A stretch of 64,000 bases of DNA, from positions 2,108,001-2,172,000 of the forward strand of contig NZ_JABBGC010000001.1 of the NCBI RefSeq assembly GCF_012927205.1, in the 5' to 3' direction. Positions 1 through 8,381 of this stretch are shown here, piece by piece. The DNA comes from Chitinophaga fulva. GTDB taxonomy: Bacteria; Bacteroidota; Bacteroidia; Chitinophagales; Chitinophagaceae. Both the position numbers and the translations under genes were made by a program. The notes beneath the pieces are model-generated. The model did not search any database, was not told the DNA's origin, and saw only the letters and a list, made by a program, of their open reading frames with translations. Every line of letters begins with the position of its first letter. Within the stretch, counting starts at the first letter, position 1.

Positions 1-708
1 CGGGGGCACCATGACGATCTGGCCAAGGGAAGGCCGCTGAAAGTCCCTGCCCTGTTGCATGGCTTCATACTGCATGGTAGCGGCGTCGAAGAGGTATTTA
101 CCGTCAATATCGTCTGGAAGGAAAGTGGGCGGCTGCCGTGTAATCCACAGGGTATCGGCCATGGGCGCCAGGTCTGCCAGTATCTGCGCGCCGGAGTTGC
201 CTTCCCCGACCACGGCTACACGCTGGTCCCTGAACAGCTCCGGCGACTGGTACGAGGAGGAGTGAAGCAGGGTGCCCCGAAAGCGCTCTTTCCCGGGAAT
301 ATCCGGTAGGTATGGATTGACGAAACTGCCGGTGGCGCTGATGACTGCGCGGGCATGGTAGGTGCCGGCGGTGGTATCTAACTGGTAGCCGTTAGCCTGT
401 TTTTCCACCCGCAACACTTTTACGGGCCTTTGTACCGGGAACTGATAACGGCGCTCATATTCCTGCAGATACCGGATCGTTTCATCGCGGGAAGGATAGT
501 ATTGCTGGCCGCCGGGCATCAGCACACCGGGCAACGAGCTCCATAATGCCGGTGAAAAAAGGGAAAGAGAATGCCATCCATGTTGCCAGGAGCCTCCCGG
601 ACGCGCTTCTCCGTCAAGCAGGAGATAACGCAGGGAGGTGCGCCGGAGATAATAAGCTACTGCCAATGCACTTTGACCGCCACCAATGATAATTACATCA
701 TATTCCAT
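1..708 (-). CDS. ArsO-like flavin-dependent monooxygenase (3' end outside window)
   Basis: The frame is open from an ATG at 708 to base 1, so 236 codons are present and the C-terminus is cut by the window edge. The N-terminus has a Rossmann FAD site (VIIIGGGQSALAVAYYLRR, residues 5-23). A second dinucleotide site (VVGEGNSGAQ) lies near residue 155 and should hold NAD(P)H. Between them is a GSWQHGWHSLSLFSP stretch followed by YPSRDETIRYL, which I associate with ArsO-type flavin monooxygenases. Known members sit in arsenic resistance clusters, but no ars gene is visible here, so the substrate is open. A cytoplasmic enzyme; it diverges from the sigma factor gene at 912. The family call is sound; the ArsO subfamily call is from memory. 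Confidence 0.7.
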   Translation of the reverse strand, partial: MEYDVIIIGGGQSALAVAYYLRRTSLRYLLLDGEARPGGSWQHGWHSLSLFSPALWSSLPGVLMPGGQQYYPSRDETIRYLQEYERRYQFPVQRPVKVLRVEKQANGYQLDTTAGTYHARAVISATGSFVNPYLPDIPGKERFRGTLLHSSSYQSPELFRDQRVAVVGEGNSGAQILADLAPMADTLWITRQPPTFLPDDIDGKYLFDAATMQYEAMQQGRDFQRPSLGQIVMVPP

Positions 709-880
709 GTATGTAGTTTACGATAATATGCCCAGCCAGCCAAACAGGGTATTTCTTTTTTCAAAAAACAGGATTATATTCGGTATCACGATGTGCCGAC
801 CATACAGCAGATGTTGTAACATATATACAGGGAAAGCCTGTCCTGTTAAGAAAATTAATATCCACGTAATATTGAACGAT

Positions 881-888
881 TACTTTTG
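881..888 (+). promoter_or_regulatory. Bacteroidetes -7 element before the ECF sigma gene
   Basis: TACTTTTG fits TAnnTTTG exactly and lies 23 bases before the ATG at 912, giving a leader of about 18 bases. No convincing TTG is seen at the -33 distance, so the call rests on the -7 match and position. Confidence 0.4.
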
Positions 889-911
889 TTGAGACTGTTA
901 TATTTCCTTTT

Positions 912-1502
912 ATGACCGTGCATAAACCAATCAATTCCTGTAAAGTCGGCGCTGTGGCGGATTTTGAGCAATCTGTGGGTGTTTACTGGAACAAGCTGCT
1001 GGCCATTGCTGTGGCCAAAACCAATGCACACGACGCGTTTGATATTGTGCAGGATGTTTTTCTTTCCCTGTGGGAGAAATGGGAAACTGCTCCTAAAGAT
1101 GAAGGTCTTGAGTATTATCTTTTGCATGCCCTTAAGCTCCGTATATTTAAGTATTACCGTACAGCAGGCCGTTATCAGGCACATCTTAAACAGCTGGAAA
1201 CATTATTAAATGATTCGCTGGAAACGCCGGGCACTTTTGCCCAGGAAGAACTGTACGGGTTGCAGGAAGCCATTCTCAATGAGGCACTGGACACTTTATC
1301 ACCCAGCCAGCAACAGCTGATGACCTTACGGGTGCGTCATCATTATTCCTACCAGCAGATCGCCGGTATGCTCGATATAGATGCGGCGTCCGCCCGTGTG
1401 TTATACTGCCGTGCCCTCAAGCAGGTAAAGACACATATTAAAGCTAATCCTTCGCTGGCAGTCAGTCTGGTATCTGCCTGGATGTTGTTTACAATTTCTT
1501 AA
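912..1502 (+). CDS. ECF-type RNA polymerase sigma factor (locus 1)
   Basis: A 196-residue protein of FecI/RpoE type. Region 2 is seen as DAFDIVQDVFLSLWEKW (about residues 40-57) and region 4 as LSPSQQQLMTLRVRHHYSYQQIAGMLDI (split across residues 133-160), which contains the helix-turn-helix. It would direct polymerase to the promoter of its partner genes when released by the FecR-like protein that begins 46 bases downstream. The protein ends in a hydrophobic tail (SLVSAWMLFTIS) beyond region 4. ATG at 912 fits the normal length of the family. It is the first gene of a sigma/FecR/SusC/SusD set. Confidence 0.9.
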   Translation: MTVHKPINSCKVGAVADFEQSVGVYWNKLLAIAVAKTNAHDAFDIVQDVFLSLWEKWETAPKDEGLEYYLLHALKLRIFKYYRTAGRYQAHLKQLETLLNDSLETPGTFAQEELYGLQEAILNEALDTLSPSQQQLMTLRVRHHYSYQQIAGMLDIDAASARVLYCRALKQVKTHIKANPSLAVSLVSAWMLFTIS

Positions 1503-1548
1503 CGTTGGCGTAGTTAACATTTCTTTCGCATCGGGTATTCTTTAGTAG

Positions 1549-2646
1549 ATGACACCGCAAAATTATCCCGGGGCACAAGCCCTGTTAGAAAAATTTCATG
1601 CAGGGAAATGCACCCCTGAAGAACTGGCGGTCCTGGACAAATGGTATAACAGTCTGGGAGCGGGAACACCTGTCGACCTGGAAGGACTGGAAGCAGACCT
1701 CCGGCGGCAACAGTTCCTGGCCAACTTCCGTGGCACCCTGTCAGCGGATCATGCCTCCGGGATGGACCCCGTGGATACCAGGCATCAACAACAATTCGTG
1801 ACCGGCTACCGCAGCTCACTACCTGCGGACCACACCTCCGGACAAAAACCTGCGGCTACCGGACCTGAACCACAACGTAGCCCAGGGCTTCAGCCCTGGG
1901 ATTGGCAACGATGGGCCGCCGCGGCCAGTATCGTATTATTAGCCGGTACGGGTTGGTTATGGCGGCAACAAACAGGTAAACAGCACCAATCGCCTGCACT
2001 GGCGGGTATGGTGACCGTTACCAACGAAACCGCCGGTATTAAGCAGGTCACGCTGCCGGACAGCTCACGGGTATGGCTCAACGCACATGCGACCATTGCG
2101 TGGAAAAAAGATTTTAACCGGCAGGAGCGTGGTGTAACGCTGATTGGTGAAGGTTTCTTCGATGTTCATGCCAGCGAAAAAAGGCCTTTTGTGGTGCACA
2201 CCCGCGATATGGCCATCAAAGTACTGGGCACACGATTTAATGTGGAAGCCTATGCCGGAGAGAAGAACACGCGTGTGTCCCTGCTGCAGGGGAAAATACA
2301 GGTAAAAGCACATCCGAAAAATGCCAGGGCATTGATATTACAGCCCGGTTGCGCTGCTTCCTGCAATGCCGGTGATACGCTTTTACAGGTAGGTGAAACC
2401 GATGCCACTAAAGTAGCGGCCTGGAAAGAGGGTGTTTTCACTGCCACCGATATTTCACTCAAAGACGCAGTGGAAAGGCTTTGCGACCGCTACGGCTATT
2501 CCGTCAGCTGGAAAAACAAACAGGATATCGAAAAGAATATTACCGTGATGTTCAAAACAGATAGTTTCACGGGAATGCTGGACAACATATGTTATATCAG
2601 TCGTAAACAGTATAAAATTTCCGGTAGAGAGGTGACGATTTTTTAA
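1549..2646 (+). CDS. FecR-family anti-sigma factor (locus 1)
   Basis: A 365-residue inner-membrane regulator. It has a cytoplasmic N-terminal region (about 1-120) that should bind the sigma factor, a membrane segment (WAAAASIVLLAGTGWLW, about 122-138), a periplasmic FecR domain with KQVTLPDSSRVWLNA (about 165-180) and FVVHTRDMAIKVLGTRFNV (about 213-231), and a C-terminal DUF4974-like part. It would relay a signal from the STN domain of the SusC at 2681. Oddities: residues 56-109 contain a 27-residue unit repeated twice (81-bp offset), and bases 1879-1900 form a perfect hairpin that is read in frame as part of the linker. Both lengthen the stretch before the membrane helix. Confident in the family. 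Confidence 0.9.
   Translation: MTPQNYPGAQALLEKFHAGKCTPEELAVLDKWYNSLGAGTPVDLEGLEADLRRQQFLANFRGTLSADHASGMDPVDTRHQQQFVTGYRSSLPADHTSGQKPAATGPEPQRSPGLQPWDWQRWAAAASIVLLAGTGWLWRQQTGKQHQSPALAGMVTVTNETAGIKQVTLPDSSRVWLNAHATIAWKKDFNRQERGVTLIGEGFFDVHASEKRPFVVHTRDMAIKVLGTRFNVEAYAGEKNTRVSLLQGKIQVKAHPKNARALILQPGCAASCNAGDTLLQVGETDATKVAAWKEGVFTATDISLKDAVERLCDRYGYSVSWKNKQDIEKNITVMFKTDSFTGMLDNICYISRKQYKISGREVTIF
1714..1875 (+). repeat. Diverged 81-bp tandem duplication inside fecR
   Basis: Two units offset by exactly 81 bases (27 codons). TTCCTGGCCAACTTCCG at 1714 matches TTCGTGACCGGCTACCG at 1795, and GCGGATCATGCCTCCGG at 1744 matches GCGGACCACACCTCCGG at 1825. At protein level, FLANFRGTLSADHASG is followed by FVTGYRSSLPADHTSG. 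The exact unit borders are uncertain because the copies have drifted. Confidence 0.75.
1879..1900 (+). repeat. REP-like hairpin inside the fecR coding region
   Basis: An 8-bp perfect stem CCCAGGGC / GCCCTGGG with loop TTCA, preceded by the tetranucleotide GTAG (1877-1880). An identical 22-base string occurs at 51823-51844 in an intergenic region. GTAG ahead of a short hairpin is the hallmark of REP sequences mobilised by TnpA-REP (RAYT) enzymes. Here it is translated in frame as SPGLQPW just before the FecR membrane helix. Confidence 0.65.
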
Positions 2647-2680
2647 AAAAGCTACAACACTCCGAAAAACAATTTTTATT

Positions 2681-5600
2681 ATGAAAAGGAAATTTACAGT
2701 CTCGGACCATTGGGTCCGCAGCGGCGGGCTTGCCATGTCAGGGATGAAACGCTTCCTGTTGCTGGGCTGCTGCCTGCTCCCCGCCACCATCGGTTTCGGC
2801 CGGCAAAACAGCCTGAACGAAAAAGTGAAACTGGACGTATCCAACGCTTCTTTGTCACAGGTGCTAAAAGCATTAAGCAACCAAAGCAGCTTCACTTTTA
2901 ATTATGTCAAACAGGATTTTGACAACATCATGATCCGCGATTTCAAAGCCAATAATATTACCCTGAATGAAGCACTGCACCAGCTTCAGAATCAGTCAGG
3001 CATTGAATACAGCGTGAATGATAAAGCTATTCTGCTGCGTAAAACACAACATCAGCAGGATGCTCCGCAGAGCGGCAAACAAGTTGTAGCCCGCCGTATC
3101 TCCGGCCGTGTTACGACTGAAAACAACGAACCTATTCCCGGTGTGACCGTATGGGTGAAAGGCACTAAAAACAGGGCCATCACTGACCCCGAAGGACGAT
3201 ACGAAATCACCATCGATACAGAAAACCCGGTCCTCAGCTTCAGCTATGTCGGTTACCAGACCACAGAACTCACGCCTGGCAGTGGTAACACGCTCAACCT
3301 TGTCATGAAAAACGGGAACACGGCGCTGGATGAAGTGGTGGTAATCGGTTACGGTACCGCTAAAAAAAGTGACCTCTCCGCCGCTGTAGCCACCGTGCCG
3401 GACATGAAACAAATCAAGGAACGCCCCGTGATGGACGTGGCCAACATGATCCAGGGTAAAGTACCCGGTATCACGGTTGTCAGCAACGGTGGCCACACCA
3501 GTAATGGTAACAATGTCGTGATCCGCGGTGTAGGCTCTCGTGCAAAAGAGAGTGTGTTGTACGTGGTAGACGGTGTGCCTAATGCACCTTATAATCCAGC
3601 TGACGTAGAATCCATCACTGTATTAAAAGATGCGGCTTCTGCTGCTATCTATGGTGCTTTCGCGGGCGCTACGGGTGTTATCCTCATCACAACCCGTCAG
3701 GCTTCGAAAGGGCTGCCACAGGTACAATACACCGGCTTTGTAGGCGCTAAACAGGCATGGCGCACGCTCCAGTCCCTGAGTGCTGAAGATGAAGCAAAAG
3801 TGTCTAACCTGGCTTATGCCAACGCCGGCAAACCACCGTTGCCAGGATGGGACGCTTCCCTCAATCCTTATGCACAGGTGACCCGTACCAACTGGATGAA
3901 AGAGATATTCCGCACCGGCATGATGCAACGCCACAACGTGAGCTTTAATGCAGGTTCAGATAAATTCTCTACACTGTTACAGGCACGTTACGAAAATGAA
4001 GAAGGCACCTTACTGAATACCTACAACAAAAATATCTCCGTTCGCTTCAACGTTAACTACGAGCTGTCGAAGAAAGTAAAACTGCGGCAGGATATCTTCT
4101 GGAACAACAATGAGAACCGCGATGCGGAAACTGCCAGCGGCTATACCGGCGTTATTCTCTCCGCTATCTACATGCCCCGCTCTGCCACCCCTTATTATCC
4201 TGACGGTTCTTTCGGCGGCGTAGGTCCTGCTGATTCCAAATACCTGGGTGTTCACGGCGACGTGGTGAATCCAGTAGCCACCCTGTTGCGTAACCAGCCT
4301 TACAATAAAAAGAGCGATATCCAGTCTGTGACAGAACTGACGGTGTCCGACATTATCCCCGGCCTGTCCTTTATATCACGTTTCTCTTACCGTCAGGTAG
4401 ATACGCTTTTTAAGAATTTTGAGCCAAGAAGACTGGAACCCGGTAAAGCCAATGCACAAAACAAACTGACTTATGCTTTCAGCAGAGACTACAACTGGCT
4501 GTGGGAGAATACGCTCAACTATAACAAGACCCTGAAGAAACACAACATCGGCGCGATGCTGTCCATGACAGGACAGGAAGCTGGTAACCGCAACTTCGGG
4601 ATCGCAGCCAGAGGTTTTGAAAGCGAAGCTGACTGGGCCCGCTTTATGTCACTGGCTTCCGTATTTGACCAGGACCGTCCAACAGACCGTGAATGGAAAG
4701 ACAGGAACCTTTCTTACGTAGGAAGGGTTTCCTATAGCTGGGCAGACCGTTATTTCCTGACCGGTAGCTACCGTCATGATTTTGCCGGCAGGCTCCCTGT
4801 TGGTTATCGTGGTCTGGGCTTCCCCGGTGTTACAGCTGCGTGGAAAATCAGCTCGGAGCCTTTCTTCAACGTGCCGGCTGTTGATCTGCTGAAAGTAAGA
4901 GCCAGCTGGGGCCGTATTGGTAACATCCAATCAGTGGCAATTAACTATGCCTATCCGCTGCTGGCTAACGACTTCACTTACCAGGTGGGCAACGGTGCAC
5001 CGCTGTCCAGCGCGCTGTTTAATGATACGAGATTTAATCCCCAACTCACCTGGGAAACATCTCAGCAAACAGATATCGGTATTGACATCGCCCTGCTGAA
5101 ACATCGTCTTACCATCACCGCAGATTATTTTGACAAACTGACTTACGACCTGATCAAACAACAGGACACTTACTGGCCTGTTTCTTTTGGCTTAAATGCA
5201 CCACAGATCAATCAGGGTAAAATCGGTAACAAAGGCATTGAAATAGCTGTTGGCTGGCAAGACAAAATCGGTCAGGTAGGTTATAGCCTGAACGCCAATA
5301 TGGCTACGCTCCAAAACCGCGTAGTGGAAATTGATGAGAATCCTAATTCTGTATGGATACATAAGGACAACTGGAGAACCGTGCTGAATCCTTATCGTTC
5401 AAAAGTAGGACAACCTTATTATTCCTACTGGCTGATACAGTCTGCCGGCATCTTCCAGTCAGACGCAGAGGCTAACGCCTATCAGAAAAACGGACAGAAG
5501 ATCCAGCCTAACGCCAAAGCTGGTGACCTGAAATTCATTGACCAGAACGGCGACGGTAAAATCGATGATGCAGACCGTGTGTACATGGGCGCTGCTTTCC

Positions 5601-6073
5601 CGAAACTGACCTATGGTTTTACTGCCAACTTCACCTGGAAAAACTTCGACCTGAGCCTGTTCCTGCAGGGTGTGGGCGGTGTGAAACTGTTCAATGCCTT
5701 CAAACAGTCCACCCTGAACGGTGCTGAACAAGGATATAACCGCTGGGATAAAATCCTGGGTGCCTGGTCTCCGGAAAATACCGGTTCCAACATCCCCCGT
5801 ATCTCTGCGGATGATACTAACAAGAACTTCCAGACAGCTTCTGACTGGTACCTCGAAAGCGGTAACTACCTGCGCCTGAAAAACCTGCTGATCGGTTACA
5901 CGTTCAGCAAGATGCGCTGGAACAACGGTCTGCGTGTATACTTCAGCGGTGACAACCTGCTTACTTTCACCAAATACACCGGTATGGACCCTGAAGTGGG
6001 TGGTATTGGTCTCGATGGTGGACAGTTCCCTGTTTCCCGCACCTATTCCCTGGGCCTTAATGTTAAATTCTGA
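2681..6073 (+). CDS. SusC/RagA TonB-linked outer membrane receptor with STN domain (locus 1)
   Basis: A 1130-residue outer-membrane transporter. After a long basic signal region (about 1-42) come an STN domain (about 45-125, VKLDVSNASLSQVLKALSN), which contacts FecR, and a carboxypeptidase-regulatory-like beta-sandwich (about 138-215, ISGRVTTENNEPIPGVTVWV). The plug follows, starting at the SusC signature LDEVVVIGYGTAKKSDL with VLYVVDGVP and ITVLKDAASAAIYG, and then the barrel, ending in YSLGLNVKF with the terminal phenylalanine expected of outer membrane proteins. It would form a TonB-driven pair with the SusD 14 bases downstream to import an oligomer. The locus contains no enzyme that would reveal the substrate. 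ATG at 2681 is taken because it places the signal peptide sensibly; 2741 is an alternative. Confidence 0.93.
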   Translation: MKRKFTVSDHWVRSGGLAMSGMKRFLLLGCCLLPATIGFGRQNSLNEKVKLDVSNASLSQVLKALSNQSSFTFNYVKQDFDNIMIRDFKANNITLNEALHQLQNQSGIEYSVNDKAILLRKTQHQQDAPQSGKQVVARRISGRVTTENNEPIPGVTVWVKGTKNRAITDPEGRYEITIDTENPVLSFSYVGYQTTELTPGSGNTLNLVMKNGNTALDEVVVIGYGTAKKSDLSAAVATVPDMKQIKERPVMDVANMIQGKVPGITVVSNGGHTSNGNNVVIRGVGSRAKESVLYVVDGVPNAPYNPADVESITVLKDAASAAIYGAFAGATGVILITTRQASKGLPQVQYTGFVGAKQAWRTLQSLSAEDEAKVSNLAYANAGKPPLPGWDASLNPYAQVTRTNWMKEIFRTGMMQRHNVSFNAGSDKFSTLLQARYENEEGTLLNTYNKNISVRFNVNYELSKKVKLRQDIFWNNNENRDAETASGYTGVILSAIYMPRSATPYYPDGSFGGVGPADSKYLGVHGDVVNPVATLLRNQPYNKKSDIQSVTELTVSDIIPGLSFISRFSYRQVDTLFKNFEPRRLEPGKANAQNKLTYAFSRDYNWLWENTLNYNKTLKKHNIGAMLSMTGQEAGNRNFGIAARGFESEADWARFMSLASVFDQDRPTDREWKDRNLSYVGRVSYSWADRYFLTGSYRHDFAGRLPVGYRGLGFPGVTAAWKISSEPFFNVPAVDLLKVRASWGRIGNIQSVAINYAYPLLANDFTYQVGNGAPLSSALFNDTRFNPQLTWETSQQTDIGIDIALLKHRLTITADYFDKLTYDLIKQQDTYWPVSFGLNAPQINQGKIGNKGIEIAVGWQDKIGQVGYSLNANMATLQNRVVEIDENPNSVWIHKDNWRTVLNPYRSKVGQPYYSYWLIQSAGIFQSDAEANAYQKNGQKIQPNAKAGDLKFIDQNGDGKIDDADRVYMGAAFPKLTYGFTANFTWKNFDLSLFLQGVGGVKLFNAFKQSTLNGAEQGYNRWDKILGAWSPENTGSNIPRISADDTNKNFQTASDWYLESGNYLRLKNLLIGYTFSKMRWNNGLRVYFSGDNLLTFTKYTGMDPEVGGIGLDGGQFPVSRTYSLGLNVKF

Positions 6074-6087
6074 TCAAACTGACAATC

Positions 6088-7686
6088 ATGAAAAAGAAAT
6101 ATATCTATATACCCGCACTGATGGCGATGATGGCCGGTTGGAGCTCGTGCTCCGAAAAATGGGTGGACACTAAACCCAATGGCGCGCCTTCCACCGCTTT
6201 TTTCTGGCAGAGTGATAACGACCTGCGTAAAGCCACTGCCGCCATGTATGTGGACATGAAAGATGAATATACCTGGGGCCGTGACCTGTTCTGGGTGCAG
6301 GATGCCAGTGATGACCTGATCGTAGGCCGTACCAAGGCAGATGGTGAAAACATCAAAAACTTCATCCCCAGTGGTCGTGAAGGTTACCTGACCAATGGCT
6401 GGGAGAAGCTTTACAATATGATCAACAGGGCTAATCAGGCGATTGAAAATATCCCGAAGGCCGTTAACGTATCTGAAGAGGTGCGTAAAAAATCCCTCGG
6501 AGAAGCTTATTTTATGCGTGGTTTCGCGCATTTCTGGGTAGCCTACATGTATGGCCATAAAGACCAGGGTGTTCCGTTTGACGGGCCTGAAAATCCGGAA
6601 TTTGGCAAACGTATACCGCCGCAGTTAGCTTCTGTAACAGACAACTATGCACAGATCATCAGCGACCTGCAAAAAGCCGCTGACATGCTGCCACTGTTCG
6701 AAAGCTATAAAGATGGCGATAAGGGCCGTGCTCACAGAGCTGCGGCGTGGGGTTATATGGTGAAAGTATATGCTTACTGGGCACAGTTTGACAAAAACAA
6801 ATGGCAGCTGGTGCCGGCTTTATGCGATAAAATCCGTGATGAAGGCCACCGCGCATTGATCAGCGGACAAGCCAACAGCCGCGAAAACTATCAGGCTGTT
6901 TTCCGTGTGGCCAACAACTGGTCTTCTGAGTATATCTGGTCTGTTAACTCCAGCATCCAGGGTGGATCTGAGTTTCCCGGTGTAATACTGGAAAATAAAG
7001 GCTGGACCAAATACAACGGATGGGGCTACTTCCAGCCTACAGAAGAGCTGTACGAAGAATATGAAGCCAATGACCCGCGCAGGGAAGTAACGATTCTGAA
7101 GTTCGGTGATCCGTTCGTTTATATCGGTCAGGCCAGGCAATATTATTCTACCAACAGCCTGTCCGGTTTCCAGATCAATAAATACATGGAGCCATACAGC
7201 TACGGTTCCAACGGTGATATGGCCAGCAATACCTTCGCCAGCTCTAACCCGGATTATCCTACCACGGCGCTCAATCTGCCGCTGATGCGTTATGCGGAAA
7301 TATTGCTGTTTAAAGCGGAAGCGCTGATACAGCTGGGCCGCAATGGTGAAGCTGCCGCGCCGCTTAACGAAGTACGGGCCCGTGTTGGCCTCACACCGGT
7401 GGCTAATCCTACTATCGCTGATCTGAAACATGAGCGCCGCGTGGAACTGGCCTGTGAATGGACAGACCGCTTCCATGACCTGAAAAGATGGGGTGATTAT
7501 GACAAGATCAATGCACCGCTGCATGGCCGTATCCATGCTAACCGTCAGGACCCTGCTTCTCCCTATACCATCAAGGTAGTATGGCCTGCGCGTAATTTTA
7601 ATCCGGCCAAACATATGGCATGGCCTATCAGTCCGGATGAAATTGCCCGTACCAACGGCCTCTACAAACAAACACCCGGCTGGTAA
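6088..7686 (+). CDS. SusD/RagB-family nutrient-binding lipoprotein (locus 1)
   Basis: A 532-residue surface lipoprotein with signal MKKKYIYIPALMAMMAGWSSC, where the cysteine at position 21 should be lipidated. It then shows SusD landmarks: EAYFMRGFAHFWVAYMYG (about 131-148) of the TPR-like core, LPLMRYAEILLFKAEALIQLG (split, about 397-417), ERRVELACEWTDRFHDLKRWG (split, about 449-469), and the usual end GLYKQTPGW. It caps the SusC barrel and binds ligand. It is the last gene of locus 1 and is followed by a strong hairpin terminator. Confidence 0.93.
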   Translation: MKKKYIYIPALMAMMAGWSSCSEKWVDTKPNGAPSTAFFWQSDNDLRKATAAMYVDMKDEYTWGRDLFWVQDASDDLIVGRTKADGENIKNFIPSGREGYLTNGWEKLYNMINRANQAIENIPKAVNVSEEVRKKSLGEAYFMRGFAHFWVAYMYGHKDQGVPFDGPENPEFGKRIPPQLASVTDNYAQIISDLQKAADMLPLFESYKDGDKGRAHRAAAWGYMVKVYAYWAQFDKNKWQLVPALCDKIRDEGHRALISGQANSRENYQAVFRVANNWSSEYIWSVNSSIQGGSEFPGVILENKGWTKYNGWGYFQPTEELYEEYEANDPRREVTILKFGDPFVYIGQARQYYSTNSLSGFQINKYMEPYSYGSNGDMASNTFASSNPDYPTTALNLPLMRYAEILLFKAEALIQLGRNGEAAAPLNEVRARVGLTPVANPTIADLKHERRVELACEWTDRFHDLKRWGDYDKINAPLHGRIHANRQDPASPYTIKVVWPARNFNPAKHMAWPISPDEIARTNGLYKQTPGW

Positions 7687-7718
7687 CCTCTCCGTTACTA
7701 TGTCATGATAACAAACAG

Positions 7719-7760
7719 CGGAATTTTTCCTTCTATTGGAAAAATTCCGTTGTTGTTTTT
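7719..7760 (+). terminator. Intrinsic terminator after susD (locus 1)
   Basis: A 12-bp stem CGGAATTTTTCC / GGAAAAATTCCG (7719-7730, 7738-7749), loop TTCTATT, then a T-rich tract. It lies 32 bases after the susD stop and ends the sigma-to-SusD transcript. Confidence 0.8.
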
Positions 7761-7778
7761 ATAGGTTACCTATCTTTA
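7750..7778 (+). promoter_or_regulatory. Possible promoter of the DUF1772 gene
   Basis: TTG at 7750-7752, an 18-base spacer and TATCTTTA at 7771-7778 (seven of eight positions of TAnnTTTG), about 20 bases before the ATG at 7800. It overlaps the terminator T-tract, so the TTG could be incidental. Confidence 0.35.
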
Positions 7779-7799
7779 GGTACAACCTGATCTGTTACT

Positions 7800-8285
7800 A
7801 TGCTATTCTTTCTAATGCTGATAACGGCCGTTACGGCTGCGCTGATGGGAGGCTTATTTTACGCCTACTCCTGCTCTGTCAATCCTGGCTTGGGCCGCTT
7901 GTCTGATGCCGCTTATCTGGCAGCCATGCAGTCTATCAACCGGGCTATTCTCAACCCGGTATTTTTTGTTGGCTTTATGGGGCCGGTGTTTTTGCTTCCG
8001 CTCAGTACCTGGTTCATGTTCCGCGAGGGAATGCCGCCAGCGGGTGGGTGGTTGCTGGCAGCTACCCTCACTTACATAGTAGGTGTTTTCGGGGTTACAG
8101 CAGTAGGCAATGTGCCGTTAAACAATGCGCTGGACAAGATATCGTTGCAGGACGACAGTGCAGCGCTGGCTGCACATCGTGCCCGTTTTGAACGGCCCTG
8201 GAACCGGCTGAATACTATTCGTACCCTATCCGCTATTGCTACGGTGACGATGGTCATCATTGCCTGCCTGAAATCGTCGCTTTAA
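7800..8285 (+). CDS. DUF1772 (anthrone oxygenase-like) membrane protein
   Basis: A 161-residue protein with four hydrophobic segments (about 1-24, 48-72, 82-104 and 140-160). DUF1772 features seen are an N-terminal helix with GGLFYAYSCSVNPGL, the loop GNVPLNNALD (about 105) and the WNRLNTIRTLSAI segment (about 137-149) before the last helix. The family includes small membrane proteins related to fungal anthrone oxygenases, but most bacterial members have no known function. It is monocistronic between two terminators. Confidence 0.75.
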   Translation: MLFFLMLITAVTAALMGGLFYAYSCSVNPGLGRLSDAAYLAAMQSINRAILNPVFFVGFMGPVFLLPLSTWFMFREGMPPAGGWLLAATLTYIVGVFGVTAVGNVPLNNALDKISLQDDSAALAAHRARFERPWNRLNTIRTLSAIATVTMVIIACLKSSL

Positions 8286-8306
8286 AATTATGTTCTTCAT
8301 AGACGT

Positions 8307-8337
8307 AGCCGGGCGTAGAAATACGCCCGGCTTTTTT
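8307..8337. terminator. Terminator between convergent genes
   Basis: An 11-bp perfect stem AGCCGGGCGTA / TACGCCCGGCT with a GAAA tetraloop, followed by a run of T. It serves the plus-strand DUF1772 gene, and the hairpin may also affect the minus-strand gene ending at 8382. Confidence 0.8.
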
Positions 8338-8381
8338 GCTGACGTTGCAGTTGCTCGTCGCTGTGCTGATATAAGTGGATG

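Noticed and set aside
8305..8337. GTAG-headed hairpin resembling the REP-like elements
   Set aside because: The stem sequence is unrelated to the others, it has a GAAA loop and a T run, and it lies between convergent genes. A plain terminator explains it.
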